Source: Cucumis sativus (lineage: Eukaryota > Streptophyta > Magnoliopsida > Cucurbitales > Cucurbitaceae). Taken from it: DNA of 64,000 nt. Of the stretch, positions 50,115 to 61,829 are shown piece after piece. The position numbers and the translations under genes are program-made. The DNA lies in assembly GCF_000004075.3 (NCBI RefSeq), contig NC_026657.2:11718001-11782000 (forward strand), written 5' to 3'. Positions within the stretch are counted from its first letter, which is position 1, and every line of letters starts with the position of its first letter. Below the pieces are notes generated by a model. The model saw nothing but the letters and a program-made list of their open reading frames with translations. It was not told the DNA's origin and made no database searches.

Positions 50115-53100
50115 CTATCTATGAGATTTGTGATGCTTCCTTGAGTGGTCATCCCGATCTTTAGAATCTCTTCTGCGAGATCGGTCCTTATCTGAAGAGC
50201 TCCTCCGATAAAGATCTTCCTTCTCAGCAGATCTGCTTTGATAATAGTCTTCCTTCTCGGAAAATCTCTTGTGGGGGGAATAATCATCCCTGTCGTTTGA
50301 GGTCCTCCTAGATTCATGTTTCATCTTCTCATGGTTTCCCTTGTGTGAGTGCCCCACTCTGTAGTCATTTGAGCCCCTCGTATGTGACCAATCATCTTCA
50401 TCTATCGAACTATTTCTATGACTGTGTCCATCCTTCTCCGTAGGTTCATTCTTATTGGAGCCTTCTTCTCTACGTTCAGAATCCGTTTCTCTTCTGGGAG
50501 GAGAAGGTATCTAAAACGAACAAGAAACCAACAAAAAAAATATATTACTTCTAGTGCGATAATGTACAAACCTCAGTTCAACTCAAGTGATCATCCATTG
50601 CATTACAAAATATCAAGTGGAAGAGAAGAGGAGTGACACTGGGAGAACACGTTAAGGTTCTACAAGATGTATGAACATCATAGACGTTCCCACAACAAAT
50701 TGCATTACAAAATGTCAAGTGGAAAAGCAGAAGAATGGTACTGTGGAAACAACGTTAAGGTTCTACAGTATGCATGAACATCAAAGACGTTCCTGCGATT
50801 AAATTGAGAGACCGATTATGAAGCTTATATATTCCTTGTTTTAAGAGAGATCAATAATATTTGTGAAAGAATACCTGAAACCGAGACTTGTATCTTCCTT
50901 CAGGAGGAGGAGTAATCCCAAGCCTTTTCAAATCGTCGTAAGGGATCGGACGTCTGCCCAAAAGGGTATGGATTAGAGGTGTTGACTCAATGAATGACAT
51001 AAGTGCATGCAAACGAAAAACTGAATTAGCAAACAAATGCATCAAAAATGAAAGAAGCCACCTCATCATTGAAGTACTTGCTATAAGCTTGGAGAATAAC
51101 TGGAATTAGCAGATTATTAATTGGGCAGGGAAATTATAGCGAGGAATGGTAGTTCAACGTCAAGTGAACAGGGATTACATTTACTTTCTGACCTAGCTAC
51201 TTTAGATGCAACCGTGGGTAGCGGTAATCAACTAGCTCCAAGCCAGAGTTATATGCTAACAAAACACTCTTTGGCATAACACGAGAACCCAGGAAGCAGA
51301 ATTAAAATCTATAAAAAAAATAGAGATGAAAAAAGAACACAAGGTCTACGTGGAAACCCCACTATGAGGAAAACCACGGTATAGATGTTTCTTATTATTT
51401 TCTGATTATAAGGGCACAAAAGGGAAATATTTATAGGCGACATGAGACTAATTAAAATAATTAAAAATTAGGGCAAAGTAAATCTCAACTACCCAAGCCC
51501 ACTATTTCTAACAAAATCCATCTGAAAATAAAGTGTGAGTTTAATATCCAACCAGCATTACATAATGAGGAAAGTAGAGCATACAGTGGAGCGCGGAATG
51601 GTCTTTCTCTTCCTCCAAATCGAAGTTGTCCAGATTCCTTCTTACCTCCAAGACCCCCTCCTATTACAAATAGCACAGAAAAAATCAAATAGACTTTAGT
51701 AAGGAGTACTATTATGCCAAACTATGACTTCCACTTACCTAATCTCCGAGGAATCCATCCAGACATAAGCCGTTGTCGATTGTAATCAACTATAATTTCA
51801 CAATCATCTATCATTGAATGATGAGCATCCTGATGAATAAAGGAACTTAATATCAATCAATATCATTCACCATCAAAACAAACTTATTAATGTATTTACA
51901 CTGAAAAGTGAAACGATTGGATGCTCTTTTTAACTAATTAACTATATATTTTTTTATGAGAAACAAAGGAACATATTCATCAAGAAAGCCAAAAGAACAC
52001 TAAGGGAAGGGGTAACCCCCTCCCACAAAACTAAACAAGAAGAGCCCTCTAATTGTTAAGAATCACAAGAAAGCTGTAATTACAAAAGAATTATAAGAAC
52101 GAAAAAATTTCATGAATGAAAGAGATAGTAAAGGTAGGACAAGCAACAAGAATCACTCAACTAAGAGCTTCCAAAGATCCAATAGTTAATAAGAAAACCT
52201 AGTAACCTTGGAAGAGAATGCAATATAACATCCCCTCCCACACAAATTTGTTTAATATTAAGCACCTTACAGCAAAGTAAATAAATAAATATGTAAACCA
52301 AAAACAAGACAAAAGTGTCAGCTCAGATGAAACCTAAAAGATTAAAAAAGTTATACCACCTTATATGCACGTTGCATCTCTTTTTCAGTTTCATATTCAA
52401 CAAAAGCATAACCACGTGAAGAACCAGTTACTGCAAAATATCATGCAGTTTTGGTCAGAAACATTGTGGTCTCTTCCATTCGTTGAACTTCTATGAACAG
52501 AGTAATTTGATAAATGTAAAACATGTTTATGGTATGAATATCATAAATATTGGATATATGAATAGAATTTTGGGCACCTAATCACTAAACAGAAAACACC
52601 TTGAGCCAAATAAGAGATAAAATGAGAACTAGATAAGGAAATCACCAATGTGTCTGACTAAGCGTAGATTTTTAACCTGTCCATACTTGCTCATTGCCTG
52701 AGAGATGAAATTCCTTTTTCAGCTGATGCGGTGTAGAAATGGAAATAGAAACAAAAGCTGTAAATTTTAAATGAAATATCAAATGCAACATTGCAAGTAA
52801 TTAAAAAAGGAAAGCAAGGTATTGAGAATCCAGAGCTTGAGAAAGCTTCTTGTATGCTCAGCTCAATTTCTTTCTAGGAAAAGTTTTAAAAGGTCAAGAC
52901 AAGGGCTGGTTTTCTCCTCAGTCCTCTTGATGTAATCTATTATTTACAGTTTTAGGAAATAGCTGTTAGAGCTTAGTTTATGAAGCTACAAACAATTTTC
53001 TGTTTATTTGATAAGTCAATTCTGGTTTTCAGTTGTGCTCTTAATTTAAGTAGTTAGATTTAGATTTAGGATGTGGAAGATTTTTTAATCATTTAATAAA

Positions 53101-54649
53101 TGCCCCACTTGGTTTACACCAACAATTTGTACTAGATCCCAACGAAAACCTAAGCTAACCTTAAGGAAGCTAATAAAATAACTAACCTAAAAAATAAACT
53201 AGAAAAGAAAAACTAGAAAACGAAAAAAAAAACTAAAAATCCTAAGCTGAGAGCACCACACCTATCTAAGTCAGGGGCTAGTCTTCATCTGACCCAAACG
53301 AACTCCTCAAGATGGGACCGGTCGGAAATTTCCACATGAATGAGGAGACTTAAAGCAGTGAAAATGATACTGCAACGAACACTTAGTCTATCTCAGTTCC
53401 TTCGTGTTTGATCGAGGCCGATTGGATTTGGGAAATATCTTCCTGCATTTCCCCCATCTAAGCAACAAGGGATGCCAAACTAGGTTCCTCGTCTCCATCC
53501 TCCTCCTCCTGACCTTTGCTTTCAGGATCCTCTTGTTGACCCTCACCATCAATATGCCTACGAAATGCGGCAATCGATAACCTATTCAAAGCAGATTTTG
53601 GAAATGTCATTTCCTCTTTCAGACCTATCTCCACCCCGACTTTATGACTGAGTTAGGTGATCAAAGACATTCCAAGACCACCTGTGGTTGAGCCCTATCC
53701 TTTGTGACATTCAAGACACGGGTCACGGGCATAAGTCTAGCACACAAGCATGCATGCAAGAGCTGATTAGAAACGTGGAGAGATGTCCCCTTGGATCTAA
53801 CCAGAAGACCCACTTCTCCAAGCCATTCTGTTCCTGGCCCACCGAAGGTTTCAATGATCACAGGCATAAGTCGATAACCCTTTTCTTCGGGCAAAATATT
53901 ATTAGCAATCGTTCTACATTGCAGCAATCATGACCCTACGAAAATCCAGTCGTAAAGTTCCTTCAACGGTTGCATCCAAAAAACAAAAAACTAAAGCTCT
54001 CTCTTCTAGTTTTAATTATAGTTTTAGCTGCACCTCCAACAAATCGAGGTGCCAGTTGAACTATATAACTGATAATCCACTCTCTCTTAGTGTCCATCTT
54101 CCTAGGGCCTAATATACAGATCATCTGAGACAAAGTAAAACAGTATAGCAGTAAAAGCAATCAACACATAATAGCCATTAACACCAACCACAAAATTCTC
54201 ACATCCAGCCAAATAAACCAACACCCAAGTTCCGAAGTAGTATTAATTCATCTCAATTCTCATCAGAAATCAATAAACCACAAGAAAAACTGATTAATGA
54301 ATAGAAAATACCCTGCGAAGAGTGTCTTCAGTAGTGAGATGTGAAAGGCGACCAACGAAGAGGGTGCAATAAGGGTCACCGAAGACCTTGGGATCGCCAT
54401 GGGGGTCATCTGCCAGAAAAGATCACACCAGTAGATTAGAATAAAAAAGACGGCGAAAAACATCAGCAAATACAAAGTGGGAGTTGAAAAATTAGAGGGG
54501 AGAGAATTACAGAGGCCAGCAGAAGAACAGAGTAAAGCTCGGTAGACGGCGTTGTCGTGGGAAAGAATGTCGGTGCCGTCGATGCTGCCGGCCTGAATGG
54601 GATGGTAGTTATCGGCGTAAAAGACCTTGTTTACGTTGCTCCCACTCAT
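50115..54649 (-). CDS. SNRNP35: U11/U12 snRNP 35 kDa protein (minor spliceosome)
   Basis: Component of the U11/U12 di-snRNP that recognises U12-type introns; a U1-70K-like protein. Eight exons (minus): 54649-54511, 54409-54312, 52697-52646, 52430-52360, 51829-51739, 51660-51585, 50953-50875, 50510-50115; 333 residues. Seen: [18 protein letters not shown] and [20 protein letters not shown] (the conserved N-terminal box), an RRM with RNP2 [10 protein letters not shown] and RNP1 SRGYAFVEY, then [53 protein letters not shown], and a charged R/D/S/E/H-rich tail ending [12 protein letters not shown]. The start at 54649 (MSGSNVNK) fits the family; an in-frame ATG at 54700 would add 17 residues ([17 protein letters not shown]). 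Intron 2 (1.6 kb) holds a coding-like relic and intron 4 a LINE end. Confidence 0.94.
50598..50801. repeat. 102-bp tandem duplication in the last U11/U12-35K intron
   Basis: Two copies with a 102-bp period, 50598-50699 and 50700-50801, sharing TTGCATTACAAAAT, TCAAGTGGAA, GTTAAGGTTCTACA, TGAACATCA and AGACGTTCC. Divergence is visible, so it is not very recent. Confidence 0.85.
51945..52250 (-). mobile_element. LINE 3' end in U11/U12-35K intron 4
   Basis: On the minus strand the final part carries TTTGTAATTACAGC, then GGGGTTACCCCTTCCC, TTTGGCTTTCTTGATGAATA and an A-rich end (CATAAAAAAATATATAG), the layout of the other LINE 3' ends in the window. Only the 3' region is preserved. Same orientation as the gene. 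Confidence 0.5.
53260..53935 (-). other. coding-like relic inside U11/U12-35K intron 2
   Basis: The DNA is more GC-rich than the rest of the intron. Minus-strand frames, not continuous, read [20 protein letters not shown] then [15 protein letters not shown], and separately [20 protein letters not shown]. They look like a fragment of a gag-like or other mobile-element protein, but I do not recognise the family. No terminal repeats found. Confidence 0.35.
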
Positions 54650-54700
54650 TGCCGCACAAAGCCTACTTCTCGTCTCCCTCCATAAATGAAAGTTGCTCAT

Positions 54701-56175
54701 CACCCAAATATAAAAGAAAGAGCAAATTTATAGGTAAAGAGGAAATTATGGTGAAGACGTGTAACACGAATTGTTGAAAACATTTACAAATTCTAGATTC
54801 TGCTTAAATTTTATAAAAAAATTAGTTTATTTTGTTTATAAGTTGGTTTGAGTTTTTTTTTAATGTATCAAATTGATAAATTTTGTTCGATATTTTAAAA
54901 AACCCATTTAAAAGTCTCATTAGTTAAAAAAATCAGAATTTTTATTTCACCATATTTTTAAGAGTATGTTGACATGATGCATAGGAAATAGAAGTGATAC
55001 TAAAAAAATCTCTTTTGTTGGTGAATTATAATAGTTTGTGTTTAAAGTGCAGCTTATTTTCACAAAGTAAAAAATAGTAAATAATGTAATAAAAAAGAAT
55101 GAATATAAAATAGTAAACACTATGTCATAAAAATTAAAATAGTAATATTGTAATTAGATTATAATAATAAAAAATTCAACCACTTTAAATCGAAAGTTTT
55201 AAATAGATATTTAAACTCAATAAGTGGGTACAACTTTTGTAACTTAATAGTTATATTTTGAAAAAGCATGAATCAACTACTTCTATTTTGATAAACTTAA
55301 AATTTCAAGAACCAAACACATACTTTTACAAAATAATGAGACTAAATCGATAATTTTCACTTAAATAAAATTTACAACGTGCATGGACTAAATCGATAAT
55401 TTTCACTTAAATAAAATTTACAACGTGCATGGAATCAGAAAAGCACTTTTGATTTACAACGTGCATGGAATCAGAAAAGCACTTTTGTAGGCGTTTTGAC
55501 GGGACGGTGCAGCACTTGTTCCCGTCAAGAATGAGCAACTCTCACAACCTCCAATCTCTTTCTTGAGAAAATGTTTTAGAGGAAAACATCAAGCACAGCA
55601 CCTATCATACTCAAAAGGTTATGGTATTTATCAAGAAAAGGTCATGCCATGTAAACACTAATCACAAGAGTACGTTTTCAACTATGCAAAGGTGAACATA
55701 GTTTAACAATAACCCAATAATCCATTTGTCGAGAGTCCAAATTTTCACTCCACTTTTCTAAAAGAAAGTACTCATACTTCTCATACAAAAGCTTTCCATT
55801 TATATTTATTCAAAACACCACCTTTAGACTCCTCAGAGCAAAATATGGCACTGAGGGTGTTTACACTACACAGAAACACCATCAACAACAATGGCAACAA
55901 TAATCTCTCGTATTTAAAATTTTATTCTTCAACAGCTACATTTCAACATTAAAAAATCGGAAGAATGGGACACAGAATGAAACAGTAAATACAAAACATC
56001 TCAAAACCATCGAATTAAAAAGAGCATACAAAAAAAAGAATCACCTAAAATCTCCAATCATGTCATCTCAATTTGCTACAGTAACAATAACAGAGATGCT
56101 GCCTACAGCTCCATATCAGCCTCATCACCACACAAAGAAATGCATTAGAAGCAGTTGAATTCGAATTTTTTCATT
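54701..56175. other. spacer between U11/U12-35K and the ankyrin-AAA gene
   Basis: Promoter side of U11/U12-35K and 3' side of the ankyrin-AAA gene. AT-rich, with a nested tandem duplication at 55341-55488. No gene recognised. Confidence 0.5.
55341..55488. repeat. nested tandem duplication (46 bp x2, then 36 bp x2)
   Basis: A perfect 46-bp unit beginning ACTAAATCGATAATTTTCAC occurs at 55341-55386 and 55387-55432. The end of its second copy (TTTACAACGTGCATGG) is also the start of a 36-bp unit, present at 55417-55452 and 55453-55488 with one mismatch. Confidence 0.97.
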
Positions 56176-59100
56176 CTACTGTGTTAGCAAACGAAGGCCT
56201 GCTTCTAAATCTTCCATTGTAATAGTACGTAGTTCTTCTGTGTCTATACATTCAAAACTCAGCCTACCATCCAAATTCTCTCTTGCATTTACTAGCATTG
56301 GATCAACTAGACCACCATTCATCTCCTTCCGCCGCTTTTCTTCTGTTTCTCTCTCAATCAGGTCTGAAATGGCTTCTATGGTGCAAGTAGGATGCAACTT
56401 AAAGCCATATAGCAAGCTATCCTCTGTTTGATTATCCATCTTGATATGGAGAATGTTTGCTAATTCTTTTGAACTGAAGTCGTTGAAGTAAAAAAATTTG
56501 GTTACCCGTCGATGAAATCCTTCATTTGAATCTATCACGCGCTTCATTGGTTCACAGTACCCAGCAAATATTACTACAATTTTCCCACTATCCATGACAG
56601 ACATGATCTCTTCCAGTGCTTCCAAACCGTAATCCTTATCGTCAGCTTTCTGCATTGGTATTAGTCGATAGGCTTCATCGACAAAAAGAATTCCACCCTC
56701 TGCTTCTTTGATCTGCAAGTCAAAGAGATAGTATCCATACATAAAGGAAATTCAAATCAATTAAAAGAGAACTACAAGGCATCTGTGACATACCTTCCTC
56801 CTGGTTTTTGGGCCAGTATGACCAACAAATTCGCCAACCAAATCTGTTCTCTGTACTTCTGTTACCTTATCCGTGGGCAGTATACCGACCATGTGAAGCA
56901 ATTTTCCGAGTATTCGAGCTACCATAGTCTTACCTTTCAAAAATAATAACAGCAATAAGTGAAACATAATGGTCAACAGAAGTTTTGTTAGCTAATCACC
57001 TTTTTCTGTCATGGTATTGGTCACACCACACAGTTCTCGTGTTTGGAGACCATGTTATATATGTAGCTTCCCTAACCCTATTTTGGTCTACATATTAAGG
57101 AGGTTTATTAAATAGTTCACCACCCGGGTGTCAAAAAGAGAATTGTTTGGCCAGTGTTCAGGGACCCATCACATAAATAATTCGCAAGGCCCTATTTGGG
57201 GCTACATATTAAAGAGGTTTTTTAAATTGTACACCACCCGGGTGTCGAAAAGAGAATTGTTAGGAGAGGCCAATGACAGAAAAGGTGGTTCATATATAAC
57301 CTATGATTCAAATAAGCAATATGCCTTAAAATTTTCACATGTAACACACTGAATGCTTATAAGAAAAAAGAAGAGAATGCGAAAAAAGTGGTGGAATTCA
57401 TAAAAAATTTAAAGCCATTATGAATAAGAATAATATCATAAAGAAAATTTCTATATTCCATTTAAATTCAAGAATGAGATGGGGACGATACTTTTTGCCA
57501 GTATAAATTACCTTAACTGAAAAAATAACATTAATTACGCATAAGAGTATCATGTATAATTACTAGCGAAACTCCATATGTAAGCAAAGACATCATACGT
57601 ACAAAAATTTTTGGTATTTGAACTTAAATGGATATTGAAACTAATAATAAGTAAATATTGATGTACTTTATTTGAACGTTTTAATATGAAGTCCTATGGG
57701 GATGCAACGTGCAAGATCTCTTTTAGAGGATAAGAAAAGAATAGCTATGCCAAACTCTTGCCTCCCATAAGTAATTACCTGTTCCAGGATTGCCAAGAAA
57801 TGCCATATGAGGGGACCTCCTGGTGCCAACTTTGAGGCCAAGGGCCCTGCGTCTCTCGTCTAAAAGCATTCCCTTTGCCCACTTCTGAAGCTGTATCTTG
57901 AGCTCATGCAAACCCACAATATGTGATAGCTCATTTTCAAGTTCTTTCATCTTTGCTTTAGTTTCACTGCATGCTTCAATTGCTTTTTGTTTTCTCTGCT
58001 CTTCTAAATGCCGGTTCAACAATTCCCTCAACTTTTTACTACATGAGCTTTGTGATAGATGGTTTAGTGGAGTCATACCCTCCTGCATTTAAGAAGCGTA
58101 TCAACAAAGTAGTACATTGGAGAACACAAAATACTGCAAGAAAATGTTGAAAGGATATTACCTCATCGGTCGCACTACAATCAGCATTATAATCAAGTAA
58201 AGTTTTGACAGTCTCACAGTCTTCAGATTGAAGGGAATACCAGACAGCAAGGTGCAATGGCGTCATACCATTCTGCACAGTGGAATACACAAAAGCAAAG
58301 ACATCAACAAACAAACCACCAAGACCCGTGGAATTCATTACAAAACCAATAAAAATGAAATACAGATAACTAAAAGGCACACATTTGCTTTGGCTTCAAC
58401 AAAAGCACCATGAGCTAGTAGCACCCGCGCTGCATCATTGCACCCATTCTTTGCCGCCATATGCAATGGGGTCTCTCCATACTGCAGAGAGTTGAGAATA
58501 TTAGCTCGCTCTAACCAATAGTTGAGCACTATGGTCCAGTTTCATGTAAAATGCAACTGCCAACAAAGAATGATATATAACTACCATGTTTTTGGCTTCC
58601 AACTCAACGTTTTCTGGGCCTTTCCAGGCAAGAAGAAATGTAACAATCTCAGCCCTATTATAGCCAGCAGAAACATGAAGTGGTGTCTGTCCCATCTGAA
58701 GTAGGTATTGAAATCCATGAGTTTCACTCCAAAAGGTAATAAAAATAACAGGAAAAATTGGTTCTATATCCTGAATCGAACAAAATTATGAGCATGAAAC
58801 TGCACTGGAATTAGTTAGAAAAAGATATTGCACCATTTTCTTCATTGTACTAATGAGAGAAGTATGAAACAGAAACAAGGTACTCAAACTGAAAATCGAT
58901 ATTCTAATCTTACACCAGCAAGCATTATTAGAATTCATATCAAAGAAGAAGGGATATGACTGGATGGGTAACGTGGGATCATCTGAAAAGTAACATCTAC
59001 AAATGTGAAACATAAAAATAAAGTATCATAAGCTCCAAACACAACTGAAGAGATCCCGGATAAAAAATATTGAAAACAGTGACCACATAAAAGTTATATC

Positions 59101-59504
59101 AAATGCTAAAATAATATACCCCAGAAATTCAAGCCTTGAATTAAAGTTAAGCCCAGCACCAATATTTTTCATACAGAGCTAACGAAAAGCATAGGGAGTC
59201 AGAAACCACAAAGAAGTTCTTATCTCATACACATAACCAAAGCAATTGATATTCACATAACATGATAAGAAGTGCCTTCCAACGAACAAACATACAAACT
59301 TAAAAATGAAAATAACAGCAAAATCTTGGCAGAATACCAAAAAGTTCAACAATGAGGAGACCGTACAAAAGGATTTCTTTCATTAAGAAGACCCGGGTTT
59401 TCTCGAAGCAGTTTCTGAAGGCTAAGAATATCCCCAGATTGAGCATACCCATGAATAGTAGTGGGTTTGGTAGACCTTAACCGTTGATCTTGAGGCTTCT
59501 GCAT
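56176..59504 (-). CDS. ankyrin-repeat AAA+ ATPase (CbxX/CfxQ-type)
   Basis: Soluble ATPase of 479 residues joining ankyrin repeats to a CbbX-type AAA+ domain; it resembles Arabidopsis At3g24530 (from memory), whose role is not well defined. Exons (minus): 59504-59367, 58695-58585, 58481-58383, 58272-58162, 58082-57779, 56933-56794, 56712-56176. Ankyrin units match exons almost one to one: GQTPLHVSAGYNRAEIVTFL, YGETPLHMAAKNGCNDAARV, NGMTPLHLAVWYSLQSEDCE and EGMTPLNHLSQSS. A coiled coil follows (LEEQRKQKAIEACSETKAKM). The AAA+ core has Walker A GNPGTGKT (250-257, split by an intron), Walker B GGILFVDEAY (D313, E314), IVVIFAGYCEPM, and SNEGFHRRV, where the arginine finger is expected. All catalytic motifs look intact. 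CbbX proteins of red-lineage plastids reactivate Rubisco; no transit peptide is visible here, so that role should not be assumed. Confidence 0.93.
57077..57261. repeat. diverged direct repeat with a CACCCGGGTG palindrome
   Basis: In intron 5 of the ankyrin-AAA gene, about 73 bp is repeated after 113 bp (57077-57150 and 57190-57261). Shared parts: CTACATATTAA, GAGGTTT, CACCACCCGGGTGTC and AAAGAGAATTGTT. CACCCGGGTG is self-complementary. This may be part of a dispersed element such as an LTR fragment. Confidence 0.8.
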
Positions 59505-61829
59505 CTCTTCAAATTGGTTATGGTTAGGCTAAACACGCCTTCAAAGAATAAGATAGAGGAAAGAGGAAGAAAAGTAGATCTCAAAGAAGAGGAAAGAGCA
59601 TATAGTATCTTTTTTCCACCAAAAAAAAAAAAGAAATGGCAACAGAACTTTCTTTCCAACGAATGAGATCAGAATATTTATGTTCTTGTCCCAAAAAAAA
59701 TACGTAAAGGGAAATCTCGCATCAATGGGCTATTCTAAATAGGAAAGCCCCCACCCCACCATACCCTCTTTGCATCAGCAAGTCAAGTTCTTGCTCCACC
59801 CAAGGTCATCCCCCTGTTATTAGTCAAGCTTTTGAAACCCTCACCCTGCTTACAAGAGACATGCAAGAATTCAGAAGAAACAAAATAGTCAGGGCAATGG
59901 GGATTAACTAATTAGTGAGGATTCTTAATTCGAAGGGGAAAGCAATGGAGCCTGATGGAAGAGAGATCCGGTGGAATATGAATAGTTGTGAAAAGAGGGA
60001 AGAGAGTAGATCTGGAAAGAGGCAAGACGAGAGAGAAACGGAGAAGAAATATGGCGCAAAAGGGGCGTGGATGGCGGGGAAATGATGAACGCTGGGAGGA
60101 AAGAGAGAAGAAAAGGGATTTGTCGGTTCGAAGAACCCAAGTGACGAAAATGGTGGCCAGTTGCATACCCATGTTCCTTGGCGCCGGATTTTTCCCTTTA
60201 TACTCTTTCTATTTTCCATTCATTCTATGTGCTATTCAACAAATAGAAGACAAAGACGACTCTCAATCCTATGGCTCCCATTCATTCCTACCCAAATATT
60301 TTATTCATTCGAATCATGGTAGATATAAATAATAGTCTATTTTAATTATCTTATTTTATCACATTATATGTTATAATTATAAGTATTTATTTTAAGAAGT
60401 TATCTTTTAAAATATTTTTTCAAAATTATATTTCAAATACATCTAAGATAAATGGTAACAAGTTCAAATTTCTCAAAAGTACCTATAAGTAGAGTAAAAC
60501 TTTAGAACTTATGCAAATGGTGTTAAATTATTCATAGCAAAACTTGTAGTAGTCTCTTGCTAAACATTTATTCAATCACTTCATATCAAATTCTTTTTTA
60601 TTTTGATTTTCGCATTTTATCAATTAACTTTGTCATTTCCTATCTAAATCAAGTATGAATTAATTGTTGATTTTAGTTTATACAAACCAAAAATTTAGGG
60701 GTCATTTCAATTCATTTTCAAAAGAATTTCCCTTATTTTCTCTCTCTTTACCATGGAGCTCCTTGAAACACAAAAGTGAAATTATTTTTTTTGTTTTTGA
60801 TTATTTTACTATATGTCAATTTTAATTAACAACCTTTATTTATAAATTTTAAGTTTGGGTTTAAAAATATATTTGAATATTTTTAAAAAATATCATCCAT
60901 GAGTTATTAAGCTTTCCGTTTTAATGTATAGTAAAATTATAAATACTAAATTTTAATAATGACTTATGGATTCATAATTAAAATTTCACAAATTTGGGAA
61001 TAAAAAGTAAAAAGTTTGCCAACATTTATTTTAAGGTTTGAAATACAAAATTTTAATTTTAATAATTTAATTAATACTTTTTAAAATCAAATCGAAAGTT
61101 TAGAAATTAAGTTGATAATTTAATCAATAGTAAATATTATAACCACAAACTAGTGTTTTACGTGTTTGGAGACACTTAGACACTTGCTAAGAAATTTTAT
61201 AAAAAATTACCTTAGTAAAATCCACCTAGCATTAAAAAAAAAAAGTTTATTTACTAATTTATTAATAAATGTTAGCTTTTATAAATATAAAAAATGATCA
61301 AAATATTTACTATACAAAATGAAAAAAAACATTAAGCTAGTTGTTTTTAATTTTTAAATGTTTCTGGTATGTCTTTCATTTTTCTCTTTTTTTTGTTCGA
61401 TTCATTCTATTATCTTTTTTCGTGTAATTTTATATAAAATAAATTTAAGTTATTATTTGGTTCGAGATAGCTAAATCTAAAATAAGTTTAAAAACGTAGT
61501 TATGATTCTTCTTTAAAAAATGAATCAATATTTTTAACGGGTAAAAAATATATATATTTAGGATGATTCAATCCGATTAATGGGGCATTTTTAAAATGTG
61601 TAGTGGAGTTTTTTTGTTTTTTTAAAAGAGCCTATATGATGATTACAAATTTTATAAATTGTTTCAAAAAATGAACTAAATATTAAGAAAAAGGTGTGTT
61701 TTTTTTAAAACCAAAAACAAAACCCCATAGAAAATTGTTAGCTTCTCGCGAGTGTGCAAAGGGGTTTTGGTCTGTTGTAATTTGTGAACTTCAAACGGAG
61801 GCAACTGCTTCACCGACTAGCCGGAGAAG
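59505..61829. other. divergent promoter region of ankyrin-AAA (-) and SF3B4 (+)
   Basis: On the minus strand GTATAAAGGG near 60205-60195 is a candidate TATA box for the ankyrin-AAA gene, giving a leader of several hundred bases whose plus strand is purine-rich (59940-60130) and open on both strands by composition. From 60310 to 61730 the sequence is very AT-rich with nothing recognised. Base composition rises near 61740-61829, the likely SF3B4 leader. Confidence 0.45.
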
